This document shows, in pieces, positions 1 to 9,434 of a stretch of 64,000 nucleotides of DNA. This DNA is from Rhodocyclales bacterium (GTDB lineage: Bacteria; Pseudomonadota; Gammaproteobacteria; Burkholderiales; Rhodocyclaceae): assembly GCA_016235165.1 (NCBI GenBank), contig JACRLX010000002.1, positions 1-64,000 on the forward strand. Direction: 5' to 3'. The first letter of the stretch is position 1, and each line of letters begins with the position of its first letter. Made by a program: the position numbers and the translations under genes. The notes beneath the pieces are model-generated. The model was not told the DNA's origin, made no database searches, and worked only from the letters and a program-made list of their open reading frames with translations.

Positions 1-372
1 TACCGCCTGGCCGCCCGCTTCTATGGCGAAGAAGCGCCGCTGGCTGCCGCCCGCGCCGCCATCGGCCAGCCGCAGGCCGCCGATGCCGCGCTGGCCCTGG
101 GCCTGGTCACCGCCACGCCGGACGACCTCGACTGGGACGACGAGATCCGCATCGTCTTCGAAGAACGCGCCAGCCTGTCGCCCGACGCGCTGACCGGCAT
201 GGAAGCCAACCTGCGCTTCGGCCCCGGCGAGACCATGGAGACCCGCGTCTTCGGCCGCCTCTCTGCCTGGCAGAACTGGATCTTCATCCGCCCCAACGCC
301 GTCGGCGAGGCCGGCGCCTTGAAGGTCTTCGGCAGCGGCAACAAGGCCAAGTTCGACTGGAACCGCGTCTGA
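1..372 (+). CDS. boxC: Benzoyl-CoA-dihydrodiol lyase BoxC, C-terminal part
   Basis: The frame is open from base 1 to a TGA at 370-372, giving the last 123 residues; the start lies outside the window. The sequence matches what I know of the BoxC C-terminus, with segments such as TGMEANLRFGPGE, TRVFGRLSAWQNWIF and the end KAKFDWNRV. BoxC is a crotonase-superfamily enzyme that cleaves the ring of 2,3-epoxybenzoyl-CoA with water, giving 3,4-dehydroadipyl-CoA semialdehyde and formate in aerobic benzoate degradation. boxB and boxA follow on the same strand, which supports the call. Confidence 0.93.
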   Translation, partial: YRLAARFYGEEAPLAAARAAIGQPQAADAALALGLVTATPDDLDWDDEIRIVFEERASLSPDALTGMEANLRFGPGETMETRVFGRLSAWQNWIFIRPNAVGEAGALKVFGSGNKAKFDWNRV

Positions 373-468
373 GCCCCACGCCCTTGGCTTCGACAATCGC
401 CTGCAAGACATGCAACGCTTGCGCCATTGTCAAGTCATGGGCTGGAAAGCTCGGCCCGCCCCCCTTCG

Positions 469-484
469 CCCCCCTCGCGGGGGG
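469..484. other. GC hairpin between boxC and boxB
   Basis: Six C, the loop TCGC and six G form a perfect stem in the 199-bp gap between boxC and boxB. It has no T-run after it, so it is not a clear intrinsic terminator. It may be an mRNA-stabilising or attenuating hairpin within the box operon (inference). I see nothing else in 373-571 apart from a GGAG ribosome site before boxB. Confidence 0.4.
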
Positions 485-571
485 TTCCTGAACGGCTCGC
501 TTCGCTCGATATAACCAACGACCCAAACAATCGTTTCACGCCAACAACGCCCCCACCCCACGGAGAATGCA

Positions 572-1946
<1,375 letters not shown>

Positions 1947-1953
1947 GCAGACC

Positions 1954-2019
1954 CGTCATTCCGGGCCTGCCCCGGAATCCAGTACGTACCCCTGGATTCC
2001 GGCGTGCGCCGGAATGACG
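1954..2019. repeat. Nested inverted repeats downstream of boxB
   Basis: The outer arms CGTCATTCCGG (1954-1964) and CCGGAATGACG (2009-2019) are perfect complements. Inside them CCGGAATCCAG (1972-1982) pairs with CTGGATTCCGG (1992-2002). The whole can fold into a long cruciform. This resembles widespread proteobacterial intergenic palindromes of the TCATTCCGG type. It lies 8 bp after the boxB stop and just past the 3' end of the toxin stub on the other strand. I found no second copy here. Confidence 0.7.
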
Positions 2020-2035
2020 AGGCGGCGGCCGCGGA

Positions 2036-2204
2036 TCAACCCATCCGGCTCGGCCACTTGCGGGCCGTATGGAACACGCGAAGGATTTCCACGGCGTTGC
2101 CGCGGACGCGATAGGGCAGGATGTAGGAGAAGCGAGTGACGACGAGTTCCCGCGTCCCGGCAATCCGGCCGGGACGCCCGGTGGTGGAGTGGGTTGCCAA
2201 CAAC
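2036..2204 (-). pseudogene. RelE/ParE-type toxin, C-terminal fragment
   Basis: Read from the antitoxin stop towards TCA 2036-2038, the frame encodes TGRPGRIAGTRELVVTRF, then ILPYRVRGNAVEILRVFHTA and RKWPSRMG. This is the second half of a ParE/RelE toxin. The first 40 or so residues of the family are absent and there is no plausible start codon. A complete parE would normally begin overlapping the antitoxin stop; here only the 3' half follows. I infer an internal deletion that killed the toxin and left the antitoxin gene. Confidence 0.7.
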
Positions 2205-2441
2205 TTAGCCTGCGTGCTTCCTCATCACGGCATTGAACTCGGCATCGGAGGCGAAGTCATTGGCGTCAGCCTCCAGCAGCGCCTGCCGGATTTCGCCGAT
2301 CTGCCAGGATTCGAGGTCGATGTATTGCCGCAGCGCTTCGCCGGCGAGCCAGGACTTGGACCGGCGGGTGGCTTCGGCGAGTTTGTCGAGCCGGCCTTTC
2401 ATCTCGACCGGAACGCGCAAGGTCAGTGTCGTGGTTTCCAT
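2205..2441 (-). CDS. Ribbon-helix-helix antitoxin (CopG/ParD-like), orphaned
   Basis: 78 residues. The N-terminus TTTLTLRVPVEMKGRLDKLA is a typical RHH strand and helix, followed by RRSKSWLAGEALRQYI. The acidic tail (EADANDFASDAEFNAVM) would be the toxin-binding part. The longer open frame running upstream through the boxA region is an antisense shadow; METTT is the natural start. Antitoxins of this class bind DNA as dimers and repress their own operon. Its partner toxin is only a fragment, so the pair is no longer functional. The gene sits antiparallel between boxB and boxA, an unusual position. Confidence 0.8.
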   Translation of the reverse strand: METTTLTLRVPVEMKGRLDKLAEATRRSKSWLAGEALRQYIDLESWQIGEIRQALLEADANDFASDAEFNAVMRKHAG

Positions 2442-2460
2442 GCACAAGCTCGTGTGTAAA

Positions 2461-2475
2461 TCGTTACGCAAACGA
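2461..2475. promoter_or_regulatory. Possible antitoxin operator
   Basis: TCGTT and AACGA form a perfect inverted repeat around a 5-nt spacer, 20 bp upstream of the antitoxin start. RHH antitoxins usually bind small palindromes at this position. A second TA pair in this window (45247-45845) has a palindrome at the same distance. Function is inferred. Confidence 0.35.
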
Positions 2476-2576
2476 ATACTATCTCTGCAACCGTCTCTTG
2501 GTCCAGACCGCACGCAACCAGCGTGCGTCAATTTCTTCGCTACCATAGCCACGCCGCCAACGACAAGGAAAACAAC

Positions 2577-3833
2577 ATGACCGCCGCCCCAGCGACCATC
2601 CTGCGCCAGCACCTGATCGACCCCGAAATCTGCATCCGCTGCAACACCTGCGAGGAGACCTGCCCGGTCGATGCCATCAGCCACGATGCGCGCAACTACG
2701 TGGTCGATGCCGCCAAGTGCAACTACTGCTACGACTGCATCTCGCCCTGCCCCACCGGCGCCATCGACAGTTGGCGCAATGTGCGCGCCGACGCCCCGCA
2801 TTCCACCGCTGACCAGTTGACCTGGGATTCGCTTCCCGCGCAGGCGCCGCCGGAAGCGCTGGGCGCCGGAATAGAAGTCGGCGCCGGCAACACGGCGGTC
2901 GAGATGCCCGACGACGTGGAAAAAATCGCCGCCGCCTCCACCGCCGGTCAGGGCGGCACCGCGCCACCGCCGTGGTCCGCCGCCCATCCCTACATCAACC
3001 TCTACGGCATCCACGCCCCGGCCGTGGCCACCGTTAGCGGAAACTTCCGCCTCACCGCCGAGGACGCATCGAGCGACATCCGCCACATCGTGCTGGATTT
3101 CGGCAATGCCTCCTTCCCCGTGCTCGAAGGCCAGACCATCGGCATCCTGCCGCCCGGCCTCGATGCCAACGGCAAGGCCCACCACGTCCGCCTCTACTCC
3201 GTCGCCAGCCCGCGCGACGGCGAGCGGCCGAAGTACAACAACCTCTCGCTGACCGTGAAGCGTGTCACCGAAGACCACGACGGCAAGGCGGCGCAGGGCG
3301 TGGCCTCGAACCACCTGTGCGACCTGAAAAAGGGCGACAAGGTCAATGTCATCGGCCCCTACGGCACCAGCTTCCTGATGCCCAACCACCCCGGCAGCCA
3401 CCTGCTGATGATCTGCACCGGCACCGGCTCCGCCCCCATGCGGGCGATGACCGAGCGCCGCCGCCGCAAGTTCGCCGTCGGCGAAAGCCTGGGCAAGCTG
3501 ATGCTCTTTTTCGGCGCCCGCAGCCCCGGCGAACTGCCCTACTTCGGGCCCCTGACCCACCTGCCCAGGGAATTCATCGACATGAACCTGGCCTTCTCGC
3601 GCCTGCCCGACCAGCCCAAGCGCTACGTGCAGGACCTGTTGCGCGAGCGCGGCGAGGACGTTGCGCGACTGCTGAAGGACGAGAACACCTACATCTACCT
3701 GTGCGGCCTCAAGGGCATGGAAAAAGGCGTCGAGGAAAGCTTCACTGCGCTGTGTCAGGCCAACGGCCTGGATTGGAGCACGCTGCGCCCGCAGTTGTTG
3801 CAGCAGGGGCGGTATCACGTGGAGACGTATTGA
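2577..3833 (+). CDS. boxA: Benzoyl-CoA 2,3-epoxidase reductase subunit BoxA
   Basis: 418 residues, starting at ATG 2577 after AAGGA. BoxA passes electrons from NADPH through FAD and Fe-S clusters to the BoxB diiron site. Two 4Fe-4S motifs lie near the N-terminus (C19/C22/C25/C29 and C48/C51/C54/C58). A linker follows, then a ferredoxin-NADP reductase-like module with the FAD motif RLYSVAS and the nucleotide motif GTGSAPMR. The linker carries a copy of the dispersed repeat (2877-2899), read in frame as VGAGNTA from residue 101. Unlike boxB, the frame is intact. Confidence 0.95.
   Translation: MTAAPATILRQHLIDPEICIRCNTCEETCPVDAISHDARNYVVDAAKCNYCYDCISPCPTGAIDSWRNVRADAPHSTADQLTWDSLPAQAPPEALGAGIEVGAGNTAVEMPDDVEKIAAASTAGQGGTAPPPWSAAHPYINLYGIHAPAVATVSGNFRLTAEDASSDIRHIVLDFGNASFPVLEGQTIGILPPGLDANGKAHHVRLYSVASPRDGERPKYNNLSLTVKRVTEDHDGKAAQGVASNHLCDLKKGDKVNVIGPYGTSFLMPNHPGSHLLMICTGTGSAPMRAMTERRRRKFAVGESLGKLMLFFGARSPGELPYFGPLTHLPREFIDMNLAFSRLPDQPKRYVQDLLRERGEDVARLLKDENTYIYLCGLKGMEKGVEESFTALCQANGLDWSTLRPQLLQQGRYHVETY
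2877..2899 (+). repeat. Dispersed 23-bp repeat, copy inside boxA
   Basis: GTCGGCG, CCGGC, variable AAC, then ACGGCGGT. It is in frame as VGAGNTA in the linker between the Fe-S and reductase domains. The left arm is exact and the last two right-arm bases differ from the consensus. Confidence 0.6.
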
Positions 3834-3851
3834 GGTGGTGGCGTATCAGAA

Positions 3852-3874
3852 GTCGGCGCTGGGGGGACGGCGAT
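3852..3874 (+). repeat. Dispersed 23-bp repeat, intergenic copy
   Basis: GTCGGCG, CTGGG, variable GGG, then ACGGCGAT. It lies 18 bp after the boxA stop, between boxA and the convergent DUF2075 remnant. Confidence 0.75.
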
Positions 3875-3892
3875 TGCCCTTCGTGGCCGACC

Positions 3893-4847
3893 TTAGATCA
3901 GGCGAATTCCCAACGACCGTAGATAGCTGAAGGTGGGATCGTAGAACTCGGGCGCACGGGTGGGATCGTCGTCGTCCCCATAAGGCACCACCAGCACCAT
4001 GCCCTGTCGTGCACGGGTAAGTAGAACGCGGTAAGCATTCTCAAGATACCGCTGACGCTCAGGCTTATTGATGCGTTGCCAGCGCTTGCCGCGAAATTGA
4101 TGATGCGTCCAACCATCAACAGCGAGACGTAAATCGCCATCCCAGACGACGCAAGTCCAGTCAAGTTCAAGTCCCTGCACCTGAAACTCGGTGGCGACGT
4201 CTTCAAGGTAGTAGGACGAACGCGTATCGTCAGTTCCTCCCAAGAACCACTTCACAGGATCGGTCTTTACACGCACATCGATGGCATGTGGCTTTAGGCG
4301 CTCCGCCTGAGACGAAACCACAATTCCATAGCGCTCGGAACCCCTCGCCTGCTGCCGAAGCCAAGACTTCGCGCTCGACAATTCTCTTGAGCGCACAATT
4401 GGGTACTCGTCGCGGAAGTGGTGAACATTCTGAATGAATGTTTCGACCTTCTTCTTCGCGTTGGATTTTCGAATATTTGAAGTCGAGCGCGTAATCCCAT
4501 ACTTGGTCTATTGCCGATCGAAGAAAAGATGCTTCACCGACCTTGAACTCAAGGATAAACATGACGTGGCCAACAAGAAGAACCACATCAGCTCGGCGCC
4601 CCAATCTGGGAACCGACAATTCAATATAGATGCGTGCCTGGGACGCTAAGCCCTCCGGAATCGAAAGGGCCTTCAGAATTCGAATTTGCTCATCCCAAGC
4701 ATTTCGTTGCGTCGTCTCGATATTGCCCGCAGACTCAAGGGCCAGTTCCCCAAGAATTGCATTGGCTTCCTGCCGGATGAAATCAAGCAGATTCGCTCCG
4801 TACATCCAGCGGCGGACGAGATTGGGAACTTGCTCGATTGTGTTCAT
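3893..4847 (-). pseudogene. DUF2075-type DNA/RNA helicase, internal deletion remnant
   Basis: The 5' part starts at 4847 (MNTIEQVPNLVRRWM) and contains a PD-(D/E)XK-like stretch ([38 protein letters not shown]). The 3' part, in another frame, ends at 3893. It carries DUF2075 C-terminal motifs ([39 protein letters not shown]). The central helicase region with Walker A and B, about 250-300 residues, is missing. The junction and frame change lie near 4450-4475. Intact proteins of this family are about 600-700 residues and often occur in defence or mobile regions. I call it dead. Confidence 0.8.
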
Positions 4848-4863
4848 GCAGATGCGATCAAGA

Positions 4864-4886
4864 GTCGGCGCTGGTAGTACGGCGTC
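4864..4886 (+). repeat. Dispersed 23-bp repeat, copy before DUF2075 remnant
   Basis: GTCGGCG, CTGGT, variable AGT, then ACGGCGTC. It lies 17 bp upstream of the start of the DUF2075 remnant. Confidence 0.65.
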
Positions 4887-4995
4887 TTTGGGACAAACGG
4901 GTTCCAGCGTCTGAATGATCTTGCGGTCTTGTTGCACATCAGGATTTCGTCTGTCCAGCGGACTTGAAAACCTACTCCCAGTCTGAAGCCAAAAA

Positions 4996-5018
4996 GTCGT
5001 CACTGGAGGGACGGCGAC
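4996..5018 (+). repeat. Dispersed 23-bp repeat, divergent copy
   Basis: GTCGTCA, CTGGA, variable GGG, then ACGGCGAC, preceded by a run of five A. It is the only copy whose left arm departs from GTCGGCG. It lies between the DUF2075 and DUF5615 remnants. Confidence 0.6.
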
Positions 5019-5066
5019 TATCATTCCTCGCGCTTGTGCAACAGGCTGCTGCACAAGCAGCGGACC

Positions 5067-5405
5067 TCAGCCGTGTTGGTCCGTAATTTCCACCAGGGTT
5101 TCCCCGCTGCCGATCAATTCCAGTGCGCGAGGCAGCGTGGCACTCAGCAAGGTCTGCAAAGCGCGGTTCGATGTATTGCCGCAGGCAAGCCAGAGGATGG
5201 CCGGTGGCGGCCCCGGCGACGCACCATATCGACGAAGTCGGCATCCTTGGTCATCAGGATGACGTCTTCCCTGCGTGCGGCCGCAAAGATTTCCTGATCC
5301 TTGGCATGACGCAGCCCCAACTGTCGCAGGTGCACCGCTGGCTGCCCGAACTCCTCCGTCAGCCAGCGCCAGCGCCGGTGAGAGGTGCGCGTCCAGCCAG
5401 ATCAT
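5067..5405 (-). pseudogene. DUF5615 PIN-like toxin with two frameshifts
   Basis: The frame opens with MIWLDAHLSPALA and then shifts by one base. The middle continues in a second frame (HLRQLGLRHAKDQEIFAAA, DVILMTKDADFVDMVRRRG) and returns to the first for PPAILWLACGNTSNRALQ and the end VEITDQHG. Joined, these give a normal DUF5615 protein of about 113 residues with the acidic residues of a PIN-like RNase fold. The start overlaps the stop of the DUF433 gene (ATGA), the usual arrangement. Two compensating frameshifts mean either decay or sequencing errors. Confidence 0.75.
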
Positions 5406-5626
5406 GCGGCCATCAGTACCGGATGGTCAAAACGCCGGCTGGCGTAAAGCAGGCAGGCGCGAATATCCTCGGCTTCGAGGTCGGGCAGTTCATCCAGCAC
5501 CTGCTCCGCCGTCAGGCCGTTGCCCAGCAGATCGAGCACATCGGAGACGCGGATACGCATTCCGCGAATGCAGGGGCGACCGCCGCACTGCTCCGGGTCG
5601 ATGGTGATGCGTTGCAACAGTTCCAT
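5402..5626 (-). CDS. DUF433 family antitoxin
   Basis: 74 residues beginning MELLQRITIDPEQCGGRPCI, followed by GMRIRVSDVLDLL and the acidic tail DELPDLEAEDIRACL. This is the standard DUF433 layout, a small winged-helix antitoxin gene that normally precedes a DUF5615 toxin. GGAGG lies about 10 nt before the ATG at 5626, favouring this start over longer ones. The coding frame is intact while the partner toxin is frameshifted. Confidence 0.85.
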   Translation of the reverse strand: MELLQRITIDPEQCGGRPCIRGMRIRVSDVLDLLGNGLTAEQVLDELPDLEAEDIRACLLYASRRFDHPVLMAA

Positions 5627-5719
5627 GCCAATGCCTCCTCCAAAAAACCTGCTCGCCGCGCCATCATAAGACAACCCGCTGCCACTGCAACCAGCAGAAC
5701 ATCCGTTGCTGCGCTGAAA

Positions 5720-5742
5720 GTCGGCGCTGGCGGGACGGCGAC
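5720..5742 (+). repeat. Dispersed 23-bp repeat, full copy
   Basis: GTCGGCG, CTGGC, variable GGG, then ACGGCGAC. The ends GTCG and CGAC are complementary. It lies between the DUF433 gene and the YhcG-type remnant. Confidence 0.8.
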
Positions 5743-5756
5743 TCGGCGCTGTTCGC

Positions 5757-6062
5757 TCACTTATTGCCATCCCCAATATCACCGCTCAGTTCCGCCTCGA
5801 TTTCCTCGATGGTCGGTAGGCTGCCCTGAAGTTCACTGGGCAGCGCCCGCGTCAGTTGGGTTTCCCATTCGGCGACGCTGATCGGCTGGGCATTGCCGCC
5901 GAGGGCGTATTCGACCAGTACGCGGTTCTTTTCGCGTACCAGCAGCAGGCCCAAGGTTGGCTTGTCGTCGGCGTGGGCGAGCAGGCGGTCGACGGCGGTC
6001 AGGCGTTCGCCCCGGATGCGGTTCTTGATGTCGGTCAGCCACGCGGCGTAGTCGGCAGGCAT
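5757..6062 (-). pseudogene. YhcG/DUF1016-type nuclease, in-frame internal deletion remnant
   Basis: 101 codons from M (6062) to TGA 5757. The first 20 or so residues (MPADYAAWLTDIKNRIRG) look like the start of a DUF1016 PDDEXK nuclease. They run directly into its C-terminus (KPTLGLLLVREKNRVLVEYA, LPSELQGSLPTIEEIEAEL). The body of the family, about 250 residues including the catalytic domain, is missing. The frame is preserved, so a short product could be made, but not an active nuclease. An upstream M at 6092 would add 10 residues. Confidence 0.7.
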
Positions 6063-6197
6063 TTCGCCGGGCGGTACGGCAAGGGGGAACATGGCCGAAC
6101 GGAATCTGGCCGACACGCTGCTGGCGCTCACAAAGCGCTGGCTGAAGAAAAACCGGCCCGATCTGCTCGTGCAGCGCTGACCAATCGAGCAACCAAA

Positions 6198-6220
6198 GTC
6201 GGCGCTGGCGGCACGGCGAC
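6198..6220 (+). repeat. Dispersed 23-bp repeat, full copy
   Basis: AAA, then GTCGGCG, CTGGC, variable GGC and ACGGCGAC. It lies between the nuclease remnant and the NERD helicase. It differs from the 5720 copy only at position 15. Confidence 0.8.
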
Positions 6221-6237
6221 GCGGCCCCGGAAGCGGC

Positions 6238-8022
6238 TCAACCCTCCCCCACCCCGCACAACACCAGTTCCCTTGTCGCCCGCGTCATCGCCACGTACAG
6301 CAGCCTGGCTTCCTGTTCCGGCAGTTCGCCGGCGCCCTTGATCCTGTCCGCGCCGGGGATCACCACCAGCGGAAACTCCAGCCCCTTGCAGGAGTGCATG
6401 GTGATCAGCGTCACGTTGTCTTCATTCCTGGCGTAGGTCGCCTTTCTGAAGGAGATTGCCGGAACGCCCCACCGCAGCAGGCTTTGCTCGCGTTGTTGCA
6501 GGTCTTGGTTGCTGCGGAATATCACCGCCATGTCCCGCCAGGGCATGCCGGCGCGATGGGCATCCTTCAGCCGTTTGGCGATGAACGAGGTTTCTTCCCC
6601 ACGATTGGGCAGATTGACGATCTGCGGCTCGTTGCCCGCCCGTCCGGCGGATTGCGGCTCCAGCAATGGAACGCCGTCCTCGTCGGCGTCTGCGGGTTTG
6701 AGGATGCTTTGCGCCACGTCGCGCGCAAAGCGCAGGATGGCATCGGTGTTGCGGTAGTTGATTTTCAGGATCGTGGTACGGCCGGCCGCCTGTATGCCGA
6801 CGCTTTTGAAGCTGAATTTCTTGCGCCGACCTGATCCCTCTGCGTCGCCGTAAATGGACTGCGCATCGTCGTAGAGCACCAGCAGGCTGTTGGTCCTGGG
6901 GTCCACCATCTGCACCACGAGCTTGAGCCAGTCGGGCCGGAAGTCGTGGCCTTCGTCGATCAGGATGGCATCGTACTGCGCGGCCGGAATCTGCCCGCGC
7001 TCGACGGCGCGGATCACGCGCTCGACCATCTCGGCAAAGAAGGCGGGCTTGTCGTCGTTGTTTTCCGGCAAGCCGACATTAAAGGCCACCAGTTGTGCCC
7101 GGCACCACTGATGGAAGTTGTGGGTATGCACCTTTTCCCGCAGGCCCTTGGCGCGCATGGTGGCGTCGATGCGGCGCGCCAGCGAATCGTTGTAGCAGAG
7201 CACCAGGATCGGTTTGGCGCACATCTGCGCCAGATGCTCGGCGCGGTAGCCGAGGATTAGCGTCTTGCCCGAACCCGCTACGCCGTGGATGACACGATGC
7301 CCTTCGCCCAGGCTGCGCGCGAGCTGCTCCTGCTGAAGGTCCATGACGCGCACCAGATCGGGCGCCGGCTCCGCGGCGAACAACTCGCCCTGCCGTTGCG
7401 GGATGCGCACTTCGGGAAACAGGTGCCAGCGCACGCGGTCGATTTGCGGCAGCGTCAGCGCGCCGTTGAACTTCCTGGGGAACATGCCCCACAGGTGCTG
7501 CTGGAAGGCCCCGGGTTCCACGGTTTCCAGCATTTCGTCCTGGCAGATCACGCGCTGCGGCGGGATCACTTCGCCCAGGTTGCCTTCGTCGAACTGCCTG
7601 CGCGTCAGATTGGGGAAGACGACGCCATGGCTATACGGGAAGCAAAGCCGGCCCGCGTCGGGCCCGCCGGCAAAGGTGAGCTGCGGGTCGCGTTGCAGCA
7701 CCTCGACGGCCGCATGGGTGTAGTGCCGCGCCTGCTCGACCGGGCTTTCCACCGCCACCGGCCCGCGATCGGTGTGGATGCTGAAGTGTTTGCGGTCTGC
7801 GCCAATGATGGTGCTCTTGCGCCAATCCTTGACTTCCAGGACCAGCAAGCCGCGCCGGGGGTGGAAGACGATGAAATCCGGATGCAGCGCGGCCGGCCCG
7901 AGCGCAACGTTGTACCAGCAGAGGTAGTCGCCTTCCAGCTTGGCTTCCAGCCGCTCGGCAAGCCGGCGCTCGCCGCCGCTGTCGAAGGTGCAACTGCCGA
8001 TGGCAGGGATAAGGACGGCCAC
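6238..8022 (-). CDS. NERD-domain UvrD/Rep-like DNA helicase
   Basis: 594 residues with a GTG start. The N-terminal 120 residues form a NERD nuclease-related domain (HPDFIVFHPRRGLLVLEVKD). A superfamily 1 helicase follows: Walker A (GVAGSGKT), motif II (AILIDEGHDF), YDDAQSIYG, INYRNTDAIL, motif V (ITMHSCKGLEFPLVVIPGA) and motif VI (LLYVAMTRATREL). The gene looks intact, unlike the helicase remnant at 3893-4847. The biological role is not established; such proteins occur in DNA repair and in defence neighbourhoods. It lies immediately downstream of lepA-nagZ on the same strand, separated from nagZ by 27 bp. Confidence 0.88.
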   Translation of the reverse strand: MAVLIPAIGSCTFDSGGERRLAERLEAKLEGDYLCWYNVALGPAALHPDFIVFHPRRGLLVLEVKDWRKSTIIGADRKHFSIHTDRGPVAVESPVEQARHYTHAAVEVLQRDPQLTFAGGPDAGRLCFPYSHGVVFPNLTRRQFDEGNLGEVIPPQRVICQDEMLETVEPGAFQQHLWGMFPRKFNGALTLPQIDRVRWHLFPEVRIPQRQGELFAAEPAPDLVRVMDLQQEQLARSLGEGHRVIHGVAGSGKTLILGYRAEHLAQMCAKPILVLCYNDSLARRIDATMRAKGLREKVHTHNFHQWCRAQLVAFNVGLPENNDDKPAFFAEMVERVIRAVERGQIPAAQYDAILIDEGHDFRPDWLKLVVQMVDPRTNSLLVLYDDAQSIYGDAEGSGRRKKFSFKSVGIQAAGRTTILKINYRNTDAILRFARDVAQSILKPADADEDGVPLLEPQSAGRAGNEPQIVNLPNRGEETSFIAKRLKDAHRAGMPWRDMAVIFRSNQDLQQREQSLLRWGVPAISFRKATYARNEDNVTLITMHSCKGLEFPLVVIPGADRIKGAGELPEQEARLLYVAMTRATRELVLCGVGEG

Positions 8023-8049
8023 GAGTGCGCGGCAGGGAAAGCAGAAACC

Positions 8050-9054
8050 TCAGGCGCTGAGCGTTGCCGCTGCGGCCTTGCCGGCGGCGAGGCGCGCGGG
8101 TTCCCGCTGCCATGGGCTTTCCGGCGCGATGCGGGCGATGCGCGCGGCACGCTCGGGGGCGGGTTCCGGCTTCCAGTTGGCGAGTACTTCCGCCACCGCA
8201 TCCGGCGCATTGCAGATCAGCAGCATGTCGCAGCCGGCGGCCCAGGCGGCCTCGGCGCGTTGCACCATGTTGCCGGCGAAGGCGGCGCCTTCCATCGAAA
8301 GATCGTCGCTGAAAATGACGCCGTCAAAGCCGAATTCCTTGCGCAGTTTTTGCAGCCACACCGGCGAGAAGCCGGCGGGCCGGCTGTCGACTTGCGGATA
8401 GATGACATGGGCGGGCATCACGCCGTCGAGCCTGAGGCGACGGTAGGGCGTGAGGTCGGGTTCCATCTCGGCGAGGCTGCGCTCGTCGACCGGGATCGCG
8501 AGATGCGAGTCGGCGGCGACCCAGCCGTGGCCGGGAAAGTGCTTGCCGCAGCAGCCCATGCCGGCGCTGCGCAGGCCGTCGATCAGCGCGCCGGCGAGTT
8601 CGGCCACGGCTTCCGGATTCCTGTGGAAGGCACGGTCGCCGATCACGCCGCTGGGGCCCCAGTCGAGATCCAGCACCGGGGTGAAGGAGTAGTCGACGCC
8701 GCAGGCGCGCAGCTCGGCGGCCAGCAGGTAGCCGAGTTCGGCGGCAGCGCGGCGCGCGGCGGCCGGATCCTTGTCCCACCGCTCGCCCAGGCGGCGCATC
8801 GGCGGCAGGCGGGTGAAGCCCTCGCGGCAGCGCTGCACGCGGCCGCCTTCGTGGTCGATGGCGATCGGCAGCGCCGGGCTGCGCAGGCCGTGGATGGCGG
8901 CGCACAGGGCGGCAAGTTGTTGCGGATCGCGGTAGTTGTGCCTGAACAGGATCACGCCGCCGACCAGCGGGTGGGCCAGGCGCTGGCGCTCGGCGTCGGT
9001 GAGTTCGAGGCCGGCAACGTCGATCATCAGCGGGCCTAGCGGCAGTGTGTTCAT
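8050..9054 (-). CDS. nagZ: Beta-N-acetylhexosaminidase NagZ
   Basis: 334 residues, glycoside hydrolase family 3. It removes N-acetylglucosamine from anhydromuropeptides in cytoplasmic cell-wall recycling. The diagnostic KHFPGHG and DSH stretch (H and D on a flexible loop) is present, as are [11 protein letters not shown] and the nucleophile motif [10 protein letters not shown]. The start overlaps the acpS stop by four bases (ATGA), so it is translated as part of the lepA operon. Confidence 0.96.
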   Translation of the reverse strand: MNTLPLGPLMIDVAGLELTDAERQRLAHPLVGGVILFRHNYRDPQQLAALCAAIHGLRSPALPIAIDHEGGRVQRCREGFTRLPPMRRLGERWDKDPAAARRAAAELGYLLAAELRACGVDYSFTPVLDLDWGPSGVIGDRAFHRNPEAVAELAGALIDGLRSAGMGCCGKHFPGHGWVAADSHLAIPVDERSLAEMEPDLTPYRRLRLDGVMPAHVIYPQVDSRPAGFSPVWLQKLRKEFGFDGVIFSDDLSMEGAAFAGNMVQRAEAAWAAGCDMLLICNAPDAVAEVLANWKPEPAPERAARIARIAPESPWQREPARLAAGKAAAATLSA

Positions 9055-9434
9055 GTTTTCTCCAGGACGACGAAGGCGACGGCGTAATCCTGCTCGTCGC
9101 TGATGGAAAGGTGGGCGGTCAGGCGACGCTCGGCGAAGTGGGCGGCCAGTGCGGGGCCGTAGCTGAACGCAGGCTTGCCGAGCTCGTCATGGTCGACGGC
9201 AATCTCCGGCAGCAGCACGGGGGCGCGCACGCCGCTGCCGCAGGCCTTGCCCAGGGCCTCCTTGGCGGCGAAGCGCTTGGCCAGGAAGCGGCCCGGATCG
9301 GAGCTGGCGCGGCAGGCCTCGCGCTCGACGGGGGCAAGCATTTTTTCCAGGCCGCGCTCGCCGTGGCGCCGCCAGTATTCCGTCATGCGCGCGACGGCGA
9401 CGATGTCGGTGCCTATCCCGAATATCACAGGCAT
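9051..9434 (-). CDS. acpS: Holo-[acyl-carrier-protein] synthase AcpS
   Basis: 127 residues. It transfers 4'-phosphopantetheine from CoA to ACP Ser. It shows [12 protein letters not shown] with the Mg-binding Asp and [11 protein letters not shown] with the Glu and Lys, both typical. It overlaps pdxJ by 10 bp and nagZ by 4 bp. Its substrate gene acpP lies at 23145-23384. Confidence 0.96.
   Translation of the reverse strand: MPVIFGIGTDIVAVARMTEYWRRHGERGLEKMLAPVEREACRASSDPGRFLAKRFAAKEALGKACGSGVRAPVLLPEIAVDHDELGKPAFSYGPALAAHFAERRLTAHLSISDEQDYAVAFVVLEKT

Noticed and set aside
2442-3818. Minus-strand extension of the antitoxin through boxA
   Set aside because: Antisense to conserved boxA; the antitoxin has a proper start at 2441.
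6091-6180. 29-codon plus-strand frame (MAERNLADTLLALT...) with a purine-rich site upstream
   Set aside because: Too short and overlapping the nuclease remnant; I cannot tie it to any family.
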